A DNA stretch of 34,440 bases, taken from positions 1 through 34,440 of the forward strand of contig JAGVUJ010000172.1 of the NCBI GenBank assembly GCA_019136325.1, read 5' to 3'. The DNA is from Deltaproteobacteria bacterium. Lineage in GTDB: Bacteria > Desulfobacterota > Syntrophia > Syntrophales > Smithellaceae. The notes under the pieces are model-generated. The model had not been told where the DNA came from. It did no database searches and was given only the letters and a program-made list of their open reading frames with translations. Shown piece by piece: positions 24,065-34,152 of this stretch; the first letter of the stretch is position 1; each line of letters begins with the position of its first letter. The position numbers were made by a program, and so were the translations under genes.

Positions 24065-24436
24065 TTAACCGACCCCCAGACTCTTGAGCGCGTCTTTTAA
24101 CGTTTGAACGGACACCGGTTTTTCAAAATAAAAAGCCGCTCCCATGGTTCGGGCTTTTTCCATGACGCAGGAACTTCCGTAGCCGGTGACCAGGATGACT
24201 TCCGTCCGGGGATAGAACTCTTTAATGTACTTTATTATAACTAATCCCTCCTCGCCGGTCACACCTGTCAGCCGGAGATCAACCATCGCGACATTGTAAA
24301 TATTTTCCTTCAGAAGATTTTCAGTCTCATCAATCGTCTCTGCAGTATCCACGTCAACATTTCCGCTGCTCAATAATTTTTTAAATGCCATTAATATTGC
24401 TTTTTCATCATCAACAATTAAAATCCTCTGTTTCAT
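24065..24436 (-). CDS. Stand-alone response regulator receiver (CheY-like)
   Basis: The 123-residue protein is a receiver domain only. The acidic pair Asp9-Asp10, the phosphorylation site Asp53 (MVDLRL), Thr84 (LVTGYG) and Lys106 (FEKPVS) are all present, so it should be phosphorylatable. There is no output domain, so it acts by protein contact, as in a phosphorelay or flagellar-switch role. The TGYG and EKPVS stretches are closer to NtrC-type receivers than to classical CheY. It is the first gene after the sigma54-type promoter and inverted repeat, 64 bp before cheW. Its kinase could be the multi-PAS protein; that is inferred from proximity. Confidence 0.9.
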   Translation of the reverse strand: MKQRILIVDDEKAILMAFKKLLSSGNVDVDTAETIDETENLLKENIYNVAMVDLRLTGVTGEEGLVIIKYIKEFYPRTEVILVTGYGSSCVMEKARTMGAAFYFEKPVSVQTLKDALKSLGVG

Positions 24437-24483
24437 TGTCCGCTTTTGTATTTTAATATTAAGGGGTTCGGGTAGTAATCAAT

Positions 24484-24499
24484 TACAAATATCATGCCA
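24484..24499 (-). promoter_or_regulatory. Candidate sigma54 (-24/-12) promoter
   Basis: On the minus strand TGGCATGATATTTGTA fits the TGGCACG-N4-TTGCA consensus with two mismatches, with GG at -24 and a GT in place of GC at -12 at the correct 10-bp interval. Transcription would start near 24473, 37 bases before the receiver ATG. The gene just upstream encodes a sigma54 activator. Confidence 0.55.
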
Positions 24500-24563
24500 G
24501 AAAGCTTTTTCAATTTATCTATTGGATTTTACGAAGAAACGGCTGAATAGCCCTTCAATGATC

Positions 24564-24601
24564 ATTATCATTTTTGAAAAATATTTCTCAAAAATGATAA
24601 T
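24564..24601 (-). promoter_or_regulatory. Perfect 14-bp inverted repeat, candidate activator binding site
   Basis: ATTATCATTTTTGA (24564-24577) and its exact complement (24588-24601) flank 10 bases. The centre is about 110 bp upstream of the predicted sigma54 start, the standard place for an enhancer site. Lack of a T-run on the minus strand speaks against a terminator. The arms contain GATAAT, as in Fur boxes, so a Fur site is an alternative. Confidence 0.5.
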
Positions 24602-24637
24602 CTAAAGCAATAAGTTGTCCGGGGAAAAAATAACGAT

Positions 24638-25963
24638 TCAGTGGTTTGTTAAATTATATTTTTTTATTTTACGGTACAACGTGGGACGGGATACTCCCAG
24701 AATTTTAGACGCAGCCGCGGTGTCTCCGTTGCACTGTTCCATGATCCTTTTGACATGCAGCATCTCGGCATTCTTAATCGATGATTCTTTTCCTTCCGGG
24801 AACATTCCGGATGAAGATAAATCAAGACCGGCAAAGTGCAACGGCTTTAATAGGTTTCCACCCGAGAGCATCAGCCCCCTTTCCAGTACATTTCTCAGTT
24901 CTCTGATATTTCCCGGCCAGCAATAACGGCGCAACATATTCAAAACATCGGGCGGAACACCGATGCCTTTATAATGCAAGCTCTTCAACAGGTGCAGAAT
25001 CAAACCGTCAATGTCTCCGCCCAATTCCCGAAGAGAGGGTAACGTAACGGGAAAGACATTGATCCGGTAGTAAAGGTCCAGTCGGAAGCGACCGTTTTTC
25101 GTGAGCGCCGAGAGATCCTGATTGGTAGCCCCGATCAAACGGAAATTGCTCTGACGTGATTTCACCTCCCCCAAACGGCGATACTTTTTTTCTTCGATAA
25201 CTTTTAGAAACTGGGCCTGCACCGTCAAGTCCATATCTCCTATTTCGTCCAGAAACAGTGTGCCGCCGTCGGCTACCTCCAAGAGTCCCGGTTGATCCTG
25301 ATGCGCGGACGTAAAAGCTCCCCTGGCATGGCCGAACAATTCATTACTCAAAAGATCTCCCTTGAGGGCTGAACAATTCACTTCCACAAAAAAACCGGAT
25401 CTGCGTGAACTGTGTTCATGAATCCACTTGGCCAGTACACCCTTGCCCGTCCCGGTCTGTCCACAGATAATCACAGGACTATCGGACCCGGCTGCCACAT
25501 TCGCCAGTTCCAGAGCTTTTTTTACGGCAGGACTTTCGCCAAAATAGGGTTCAGTGCTTTTATCCAGTCTTTTTCTGGTTATTTCCTTGCTGCGCAACCC
25601 TTTCAGCTCGACACTCTTGCTCAGATAAACATTAAGTTCGTTCATGTCCACCGGTTTGGTCAAAAAATTATCGGCACCCAGCTGCATCGCCTTGACAGCG
25701 ACAGGCACGTCTGATCTGCCTGTGATAACCACCAAAGCCACTTCCGGATGGTTTTGACGAATCTCGGAAATCAGATCAAGGCCGTTGCCGTCGGGCAATG
25801 AAAGATCCAACAATATGATGTCAAAACTTCTCTGGGTAAGTTTTTGCCCGGCCTCGACGATACTGCCGGCTGTTTGAACATCATAACCGGTTTTATTAAG
25901 ATAGGCACGGAATCCGAATTGGATAGACGGTTCGTCATCAATCAACAATACGACAGGCTTCAT
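24638..25963 (-). CDS. NtrC-family sigma54-dependent response regulator
   Basis: The 441-residue protein has a receiver domain (1-120; Asp9-Asp10, phosphorylated Asp53, Thr81, Lys103), a central AAA+ domain (about 138-365) with Walker A GQTGTGKG (168-175) and Walker B GGTLFLDE (233-240), and a Fis-type helix-turn-helix at the C-terminus (AAASKILGVSRPTLYRKIKK). The sigma54-contact loop reads GAFTSA (215-220) instead of GAFTGA, keeping the contact Thr. It should oligomerise when phosphorylated and open sigma54 promoters. Its ATG overlaps the kinase stop codon by 4 bases, so the large kinase is the likely partner. A matching promoter and inverted repeat lie just downstream. Confidence 0.95.
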   Translation of the reverse strand: MKPVVLLIDDEPSIQFGFRAYLNKTGYDVQTAGSIVEAGQKLTQRSFDIILLDLSLPDGNGLDLISEIRQNHPEVALVVITGRSDVPVAVKAMQLGADNFLTKPVDMNELNVYLSKSVELKGLRSKEITRKRLDKSTEPYFGESPAVKKALELANVAAGSDSPVIICGQTGTGKGVLAKWIHEHSSRRSGFFVEVNCSALKGDLLSNELFGHARGAFTSAHQDQPGLLEVADGGTLFLDEIGDMDLTVQAQFLKVIEEKKYRRLGEVKSRQSNFRLIGATNQDLSALTKNGRFRLDLYYRINVFPVTLPSLRELGGDIDGLILHLLKSLHYKGIGVPPDVLNMLRRYCWPGNIRELRNVLERGLMLSGGNLLKPLHFAGLDLSSSGMFPEGKESSIKNAEMLHVKRIMEQCNGDTAAASKILGVSRPTLYRKIKKYNLTNH

Positions 25964-28900
25964 TGGTGTTCCTTCTGATCATGAACAGGAAGAGTAAACC
26001 ACGCCGTACAACCCGGCATGGTTTTATTGTTGACGATCCCGATCGAGCCGCCATGACTTTCAACGATATGTTTACAAATGCTCAACCCCAAACCGGTGCC
26101 GCCCTTGCTCGTTGTAAAGAAAGGTTCAAAAACCTTAGGCAGGTCCTCGGACTTTATGCCCGTCCCCTGATCAATGACCATCACCATCACGCAATTATCA
26201 GACGTCTTATCAAACTCCAGAGCCACCTCTTCATCCCGGGGACTATGCTTGACGGCATTATCCATGAGATTGATGATGACTTGCTGTATTTTATTGGCGT
26301 CAGCCAGCACTGTATTACCAGTCTGCAGATGGTCCAGCACCTTGATCTTTTGGGAAAGATGAGGATGGGCTTCTCTCCAGTATTCCAAAGATGCCGAGGT
26401 GATGTCCGTTAATGACGCTACGCCGAACTGCGAGGAATGAATGGGCTTGCCCAATTCCAGCAGATCTTTCATCAAATGCGAAAGCCGTTTCACCTGGGCT
26501 TTGATGTGCATAAGATAATCTTCATAAATGGAATTCTTATCCATATCTATGGCCATAGCCTCGCTGATGGCCTGGATGGCATGAAGCGGATTGCGCACTT
26601 CATGAGCCACGCCTGAAGAAATCTGGCTGATCAGTTTCATCTTGTTGGATTCCGCCAGATCTCTCTCCATCCGCTTTTGTCCGGTGACATCCTGCATGAT
26701 AAAAATAATACAGGCGTCGCCATCGATATCGATGGTACGGGCGGAATAAACACCGGTGCGTATCGATCCGTCTCCATGCCGAAATTCGAATTCACGATAC
26801 ATGACATCCCTGCCCGCTTTCAACTCCGCCACCATGAAAGCACGCTCTGATGCATCCACCCAGAAATAATAAGGCGGCTCCGTGGATTTTGCGCCGATTG
26901 CTTCTTCCCGCGTCCAACCGACCATATCTGCGCCTGCCTGGTTGATGTCCATGACTCTTCCGTCGCACATTCGCGTAATGGCGATACAGTCCGGCGTTGT
27001 CATAAAGACTTTGCGAAACTTTTCTTCCGCCAGCTTGCGCTCGGTAACATCCTGCAGAATAAAAATAAGACACTCTTCCCCGTCAATATGGATGGTCCGG
27101 GCGGAATAGACGCCTTCACGGACAGAGTCATCTTTTCGTCTGAACTTCAATTCACGATGCTGGACATCCCGGCCGGATTTCAGCTCCTCCACCATGAAGT
27201 CGCGCTCTGACTGATCGACCCAGAAGTTGAAAGGGGACTCCGTCGATTTTTCCCCGATGACATCATTCCGCTTCCAGCCAATAATATTTTCAAATCCCTT
27301 GTTGACGTCAATAATAACGCCGTCCCCCAATCGGCTGATGGCTATGCAGTTAGGCGTCGCAATAAATATTTTATGGAACTTATCTTCCGCCAGCTTGCGG
27401 GCGGTAACATCCTGTAAAATGAAAATAACACATTCTTCCCCGTCAATAGGGATGGTGCGGGCGGAGTAGACGCCAAAGCGTTCAGTTCCGTCCTTGCGCC
27501 GGAATTTTAATTCACGATTAATAATATCCCTGCCGGATTTCAGCTCCTCCACCATGAAATCGCGATCGGACCGATCAACCAAAAAACCAGCGAATAATTT
27601 GCCGGCTTTTTTTCCGACGATCTCCTGCCGGTTCAATCCGGTCGCTTCTTCGAATGCCTTGTTTACATTAAAGACAAGCCCGTCACTCAATCGCGCGATG
27701 GATACACTGTTCGGAGTCGTCATGAAAATATTGCGGAATTTTTCTTCGGATTTATGTAAATTTTCTTCCGCCAGCCTGCGCTCGGTAATGTTTAATAAAA
27801 TCCCATTAAAGACGGTTTGATCATCCAAGCGTGACGGAGTGGACATTCCCTGAAACCAGATTATCTCGCCCGTGTTCAAGACAACCCGGCCTTCATAATT
27901 CCAGGAAGATCCTGTCTCCACCGCTGTTTTAATCGACGACAGAAGTCGGCCCCTGTCGTCCTGATGGACACGAGACACCCATGAGGAGAAGAACGTATCC
28001 AGGTCCGGCGTATCGTCTCCTGCAATTAATTTTGAAAATTCATCCACGGGTTCGCTGATGTAATTTATCCCGTATTCGCCGCCATCTTTCACACAGAATT
28101 GAAAAATCAGACCCGGCAAATTTTCGGTAATACCCCGAAGGCGATCATCTCTCTCCTTTAATAATTTCTCTGTTCGCCTTCGTTCGCTGATATCCCGGCA
28201 CACATTGACAAAGCCGACGGGCATCCCTTTGTCGTCGCGCAAAACATCGCCATTGACATCGAAGGGAATTTCCCTGCCGTCTTTGGCTAACAGGTTGTAT
28301 TCCCGATGACCGGCTTTGTTGTCCAGCATTAATTGTTTATTCCACAGCGCTTCTTCTCTGCAGGCGGGAGCGACAAATGAGTGCAGCGGATGACCAACCA
28401 TCTCCTCCCGGTTGTAACCGCCGATTTGCAGCGCTTTATCATTGACAAAAAGGATATTGCCTTCAAGATCGCTATGGAGGATAATATCCGGAATGGCATT
28501 GACCAGCGTCGTATATAATTCCTCGCTTTTTCTTAACTTTTCCGCCGCGCGCTTGCTGTCGGTGATATCACGGCCGATCCCCCTGAATCCGATGGTCAAA
28601 CCATTCGCATCCTTACGCAGCGACGCGAAGAATTCACAGGTCCGTCTGGCGCCGTCTTTTCTTATAATATCCCATTTCAGATTTCTGTTCATCTTAGAAC
28701 CACAGCGGACATTGTTGTAGGATTGAATAATTTTCCTTGTCTCTTCGTCATCGGCAGAAAGACGGCTAAAATTCATCCCCATCATTTCTTCTTTTGTATA
28801 ACCGACGATTTGCAGGAAAGCATCATTGAAAAAAGTATAATTGCCGTTCAGATCCGTCTCCTGATAACCTTCCTCCATTTCGTCGAGAATCGTCCGGTAC

Positions 28901-30567
28901 CGCTCTTCACTCTGCCGCAGATGATCTTCCATGCGTTTGCGTTCCGTAATGTCACGGATCGATTCGATGCGGCCGACAGCGTTGCCGGCGTCATCAAGGA
29001 GCGGACTGGCCACCGCAAAAACATACGCCCCTCTGTTATGGTAGAGCGCCGGCGTGAATACCTCGGCATGCACGACAGAGCCGATGCGCCTCACATTGGA
29101 ATATTTTGCTGCCAGGTCCGCGTCATTCATGCCGACCAAATCCATCAAAAAAGGGCGCACTTCGCCATAGAAAGGGATCGAGGCCTGATAATGGTCCCGA
29201 CCGACTATTGACGTTTTAGGTATACCGGTCATCTTCTCGATGGCGCGATTCCAGGCAATGAGTTTGTTATCTTTATCCACGATCAGGGTGGCATCGGGCA
29301 GGAAGTCAATAATGTCCTGCAACTGCTTATTTGCGGCTTTCAGAGCTTCCTCTGCAAGCTTGCGTTCGGTCATATCTATGCTCTGGGTCAGAAGGTAGGA
29401 TTCTCCCGCTGCGAGAATCAGCGACGCCGACGTGAGCAGCCAGTGTATATTGCCATACCTATCGCGGGTTCTTAATTCACAATTTATGACCTTGCCGGCC
29501 TGATGGAGTTCTTTCACCAATGCTTCCCGTTCAGCCATGTCCACCCAAAGATTAATATCCAATGACGTCCGTCCGATAATTTCTTCTCTCTGATATCCAA
29601 ACGTGTCGAGATAGGCATTGTTGACATCGATATAACGCCCCTCGCTCACCGTAGATATGCACATGGCGCTGGGATTATACCGGAAGGCCTTTAAAAATTT
29701 TTCTTCGGAGGCCCGCAGAGCATCTTCCGCCAGCTTTCTCTCGGTGATGTCATGCAGATTAATGACGACCGATTCAACAACATTTCTTTTGATCAGACGG
29801 TTTCCGGCAACTTCGAATGTACGCCAGTGTCCATCCTTGTGACGAAGGCGGATTTCTTTTTTCTGGTCAATATTAAAATTGATATCCCTGAATAACTCAT
29901 CAAACGTATCCGTGATGCTCTTTACGTCGTCAGGATGAATGTTCTCGAACACTTTTTTCCCAATGCGTTCTTTGGGCGTATAACCCAGTTTTTTTTCAAC
30001 CACCGGGTTTTCATAGAGAATCGTCCCTCCCGGATTGACAAGCACAATAATGTCAGAAGATTGCCTGGTCAATGTCCGGAAAAGCTGTTGTTCCCGATGC
30101 GATTTTTTTTCTGCATGCTTTTGTCTGTTTTTTGCTTTGCCTTTTTGGAGTTCCCGGGCAATGGCCGGACAAAGAGGCGACAAATTCGATTTCAGGATGT
30201 AATCCCGCGCGCCCAGACGCATGCATTCCGCGGCTTTTTCCGCATCAGCAGTCCCGGAAACAATAATAAGAGGAATATCTATTTTGAGTTTTTTTAACAA
30301 CATGATCGCCGCAGGAGCGGTAAATTTCGCCACGTTAAAATCGCAGAGGACAACATCCCACTGCCTTTCTTTGAGGGCTTTCTTCATGGCGGCTGCAGTG
30401 GGCACGCTCTCACATACCGGATCGTATCCGCCTTTTCTCAGGCGACGCATCACAGGCAGAGCATCGTCCCCGGAATCTTCAATCATCAGCGCCCTGAGCT
30501 TTTGCACATTGCATGTTTTGGATTTTTTTCTTTTTATTATAGCGGGAACTTTTTTTACCATGATCAT
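25960..30567 (-). CDS. Receiver/nine-PAS histidine kinase
   Basis: This soluble kinase of about 1,535 residues (from the ATG at 30567; a TTG 28 codons upstream is less likely) begins with a receiver domain (about 24-142, phospho-Asp76 in VLCDFN). Nine PAS domains follow (about 162, 288, 416, 554, 682, 808, 942, 1063 and 1183), then a HisKA dimer domain with His1322 (SSGVAHEVRNPLHAI) and an ATPase domain (INLMDNAVKHS, IDQGTGIK, GGTGLGLSI). No membrane helix is seen, so it senses inside the cell. PAS 7-9 are 120-residue tandem copies. PAS 2 resembles the PAS of the HD-GYP protein. It overlaps the NtrC-type gene, its probable substrate. Confidence 0.93.
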   Translation of the reverse strand: MIMVKKVPAIIKRKKSKTCNVQKLRALMIEDSGDDALPVMRRLRKGGYDPVCESVPTAAAMKKALKERQWDVVLCDFNVAKFTAPAAIMLLKKLKIDIPLIIVSGTADAEKAAECMRLGARDYILKSNLSPLCPAIARELQKGKAKNRQKHAEKKSHREQQLFRTLTRQSSDIIVLVNPGGTILYENPVVEKKLGYTPKERIGKKVFENIHPDDVKSITDTFDELFRDINFNIDQKKEIRLRHKDGHWRTFEVAGNRLIKRNVVESVVINLHDITERKLAEDALRASEEKFLKAFRYNPSAMCISTVSEGRYIDVNNAYLDTFGYQREEIIGRTSLDINLWVDMAEREALVKELHQAGKVINCELRTRDRYGNIHWLLTSASLILAAGESYLLTQSIDMTERKLAEEALKAANKQLQDIIDFLPDATLIVDKDNKLIAWNRAIEKMTGIPKTSIVGRDHYQASIPFYGEVRPFLMDLVGMNDADLAAKYSNVRRIGSVVHAEVFTPALYHNRGAYVFAVASPLLDDAGNAVGRIESIRDITERKRMEDHLRQSEERYRTILDEMEEGYQETDLNGNYTFFNDAFLQIVGYTKEEMMGMNFSRLSADDEETRKIIQSYNNVRCGSKMNRNLKWDIIRKDGARRTCEFFASLRKDANGLTIGFRGIGRDITDSKRAAEKLRKSEELYTTLVNAIPDIILHSDLEGNILFVNDKALQIGGYNREEMVGHPLHSFVAPACREEALWNKQLMLDNKAGHREYNLLAKDGREIPFDVNGDVLRDDKGMPVGFVNVCRDISERRRTEKLLKERDDRLRGITENLPGLIFQFCVKDGGEYGINYISEPVDEFSKLIAGDDTPDLDTFFSSWVSRVHQDDRGRLLSSIKTAVETGSSWNYEGRVVLNTGEIIWFQGMSTPSRLDDQTVFNGILLNITERRLAEENLHKSEEKFRNIFMTTPNSVSIARLSDGLVFNVNKAFEEATGLNRQEIVGKKAGKLFAGFLVDRSDRDFMVEELKSGRDIINRELKFRRKDGTERFGVYSARTIPIDGEECVIFILQDVTARKLAEDKFHKIFIATPNCIAISRLGDGVIIDVNKGFENIIGWKRNDVIGEKSTESPFNFWVDQSERDFMVEELKSGRDVQHRELKFRRKDDSVREGVYSARTIHIDGEECLIFILQDVTERKLAEEKFRKVFMTTPDCIAITRMCDGRVMDINQAGADMVGWTREEAIGAKSTEPPYYFWVDASERAFMVAELKAGRDVMYREFEFRHGDGSIRTGVYSARTIDIDGDACIIFIMQDVTGQKRMERDLAESNKMKLISQISSGVAHEVRNPLHAIQAISEAMAIDMDKNSIYEDYLMHIKAQVKRLSHLMKDLLELGKPIHSSQFGVASLTDITSASLEYWREAHPHLSQKIKVLDHLQTGNTVLADANKIQQVIINLMDNAVKHSPRDEEVALEFDKTSDNCVMVMVIDQGTGIKSEDLPKVFEPFFTTSKGGTGLGLSICKHIVESHGGSIGIVNNKTMPGCTAWFTLPVHDQKEHQ
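26662..27741 (-). repeat. Three tandem 360-bp units within the kinase gene (PAS 7-9)
   Basis: Three consecutive units of exactly 360 bp encode PAS 9 (26662-27021), PAS 8 (27022-27381) and PAS 7 (27382-27741). For example, CTTCCGCCAGCTTGCG occurs at 27024 and again at 27384, and CAGCTCCTCCACCATGAA at 27181 and 27541. Unit starts in protein read KFRNIFMTTP, KFHKIFIATP and KFRKVFMTTP. The DNA-level similarity implies fairly recent duplication. Confidence 0.85.
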
Positions 30568-30732
30568 TCTTTCGTGCTGGTCTTTTCCGTAAAGAATCTT
30601 TCCGTGACTTCCTGTGCGGCAAACGATAAACGGGGGAAATGTCTCTGACAAAAACCTATCGAAATACTACGGATGGGCAACAATCTCACCGATCGAATCT
30701 TGCTGAAAATATTACCTATGGACGTTAGCTGC

Positions 30733-32238
<1,506 letters not shown>

Positions 32239-32255
<17 letters not shown>

Positions 32256-32631
32256 TGCTCACCCCCGTCACCTCAACGATGATGTCTTTTAACACCTCCG
32301 GCGTAAACGGCTTATGGATAAACGTAGCGCCCAATCCCAGCATTTTTTCTATTTTACCGGGATCGCTTTCCGAGCTGATCACAATCACCGGAAGGCTTTT
32401 ATACTGATCATTCGCCCTGATTCTTGTTAACATTTCTTCGCCGTCCATGACCGGCATATGGATATCAATCATGGCCAGATCCACCCAGTTTTCCTGCAAA
32501 ACGTGCAACCCTTCCTCGCCGTTTTTTGCCTCCCAGATATCGCCCAGGGGCAGTCCTGCCAGTCTCAGTGTTTTAATGATGATCGTGCGCATGACAGAGC
32601 TGTCATCAACCACCAGAGTATTTAATGCCAT
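32239..32631 (-). CDS. cheY: Chemotaxis response regulator CheY
   Basis: The 130-residue receiver-only protein has Asp9-Asp10, phosphorylation site Asp56 (MIDIHMPVMDG), Ser86 (VIVISSES) in place of the usual Thr, and Lys107 (FIHKPF). Phosphorylated CheY binds the flagellar motor or another output. A GGAGA site lies a few bases before the ATG. The 17-base overlap with the cheX-like phosphatase gene strongly links the two. A CheA kinase to phosphorylate it is not present in this window. Confidence 0.92.
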
Positions 32632-32689
32632 CTTACCGTCTCCTGTGTTTATACTTTCAGCATTCCACTAATCATTAAACAAAATGTTT

Positions 32690-33172
32690 CTATAATTGCT
32701 TAAGGAAAGCCTGCGATTTGATCAGCATCTTTCCACTTTCCAATTCCAACGTGACGGTACGGGAACCGTATCCGCCGACATCATACGCTTTGAGCATTAA
32801 TCCTTCGTTCCACAAATATTTGCGCAAACTGACGAAATTGCGGCGGCCGATCTGAAAAAAATCTTCTTCCTCGTTCATCTTGGAACTGGAACCTCCGGCC
32901 ACCCTGATGATCAAATCGCTTTTCCGGGAACCTTTCTGATAAAACGTTTCCATCATGACCTTCATCCCGCTGTCCACGTACAAGAAGGGATTGGCGGCCG
33001 CCTTGTTTGCGTCGATGCCGGACTCCGGCATCATGCAGTGCAGCAGACCGCCTCTTTTCTTTCTGAAATCGTAAACCGTGACACCCAGGCAGCTGCCCAA
33101 AGCATAGGTTATCAGCATATCGGCGTTTTCGTCGGATATCTTCAAATCGGCAACCCCAACGGTATAAATCAT
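32690..33172 (-). CDS. cheD: Chemoreceptor glutamine deamidase CheD
   Basis: CheD deamidates receptor glutamines and in many species is bound by CheC. The 160-residue protein carries the catalytic triad Thr22, Cys28 (TYALGSCLGV) and His45 (GGLLHCMMPES). The later stretches RVAGGSSSK and IGRRNFVSLRKYL are typical of the family. The length is normal. Its ATG starts one base after the cheR stop, so both are translated together. The next gene, cheY, follows after a 58-bp gap in which I see no promoter or terminator. Confidence 0.96.
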   Translation of the reverse strand: MIYTVGVADLKISDENADMLITYALGSCLGVTVYDFRKKRGGLLHCMMPESGIDANKAAANPFLYVDSGMKVMMETFYQKGSRKSDLIIRVAGGSSSKMNEEEDFFQIGRRNFVSLRKYLWNEGLMLKAYDVGGYGSRTVTLELESGKMLIKSQAFLKQL

Positions 33173-33173
33173 A

Positions 33174-34082
33174 TTACTTCACGTCCGTCTTAACTTTCCC
33201 TGTTTTCTTCATCGTCTGATGCGTCTTTTTAATCTTCTGATAGACGGCCGGTTGCAGGTAACGGTATTCATGAGCAAGAAAACTCAAGCTCTCCGAATGC
33301 CCCACCATCAGATAACCGCCTTCCCTTAACAAATGCCAGAACCTTCCCACCAGATGTTCCTGTGTCGGCTTATCGAAGTAAATCATCACATTGCGACAGA
33401 AAATCACGTCAAACGGTCCTCTCATCGGCCAGGTTTCCATCAGGTTAAGCTTGGCAAAACTGATGAAAGACTGCAGCCGGGGAACCACTTTATATTTGTG
33501 TCCGTGTCCGGAACCGGTCTCGGTTCTTTGAAAATATTTGTGCTTCAAATGGGCGGACATCGTTTTGAGATTTTCCTCATCATACAATCCCTGGCGCGCC
33601 TTCTCCATCATCCGGTCCGAAAGATCCGTCGCCAGTATTTTTACATCCATTTTGACGATATCGGGAATGGATTCCATCAACACGATGGCAATCGTATAGG
33701 GCTCTTCTCCCGAAGAACAGCCAGCGCTCCATATCCTGATCGGTCCCTTGCTCCAACCGGGAATGATTTGATTCTTTAAAAAATCCAGGTGCTCCGGTTC
33801 TCTGAAGAAATTGGTTTTATTGGTGGTAAGAATATCCACCATAGCGCCTATTTCGGTGCCGCTTTTATCTTCGGCGATATACGTGAGATACTGTTTGAAA
33901 TCATAAATTTTCAAATGTCTCAGGCGCTTGATCAGCCGGGCCTTGACCAGCTCTTCCTTGCCTTCGTGAAGATCGATCCCCGATATTTGATAAACAAGCT
34001 TGCTGATTTTATCAAACTGTTCCGAAGAAAGTTTTAAAGAATAATAATCCGTTGAAAGATTATTCCACTCCGAATTCATCAT
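33174..34082 (-). CDS. cheR: Chemotaxis protein methyltransferase CheR
   Basis: CheR methylates glutamates of chemoreceptors using S-adenosylmethionine. The 302-residue protein has the N-terminal helical domain (about 15-90) and the SAM-binding domain with TTNKTNFFREPEHLDFL, IRIWSAGCSSGEEPYTIAI and FCRNVMIYFDKPTQ, all hallmark stretches. A lysine-rich tail of about 20 residues closes the protein. The upstream AAAGAA is a weak ribosome site, and a second ATG directly follows the first. It lies 70 bp after the end of an MCP gene, so receptor and modifying enzymes are probably co-transcribed. Confidence 0.96.
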   Translation of the reverse strand: MMNSEWNNLSTDYYSLKLSSEQFDKISKLVYQISGIDLHEGKEELVKARLIKRLRHLKIYDFKQYLTYIAEDKSGTEIGAMVDILTTNKTNFFREPEHLDFLKNQIIPGWSKGPIRIWSAGCSSGEEPYTIAIVLMESIPDIVKMDVKILATDLSDRMMEKARQGLYDEENLKTMSAHLKHKYFQRTETGSGHGHKYKVVPRLQSFISFAKLNLMETWPMRGPFDVIFCRNVMIYFDKPTQEHLVGRFWHLLREGGYLMVGHSESLSFLAHEYRYLQPAVYQKIKKTHQTMKKTGKVKTDVK

Positions 34083-34152
34083 ATGTTCTTTTCTGTCTTG
34101 ATCGGCAGCTTTCCGATGGTTCGGGAAAGTTTCTTGCCGGCATATTCACAGC

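Noticed and set aside
24564..24601. Reading the 14-bp inverted repeat as a Fur box or as a terminator
   Set aside because: The arms do contain GATAAT, but the 10-base spacer does not fit the 19-bp Fur consensus well, and there is no T-run in the direction of transcription. The enhancer-site reading fits the spacing better, though Fur is not excluded.
30568..30651. A longer N-terminus of the multi-PAS kinase from a TTG at 30651
   Set aside because: The extra 28 residues precede the receiver domain, show no motif, and the TTG lacks a clear ribosome site; the ATG at 30567 (or 30561) is preferred.
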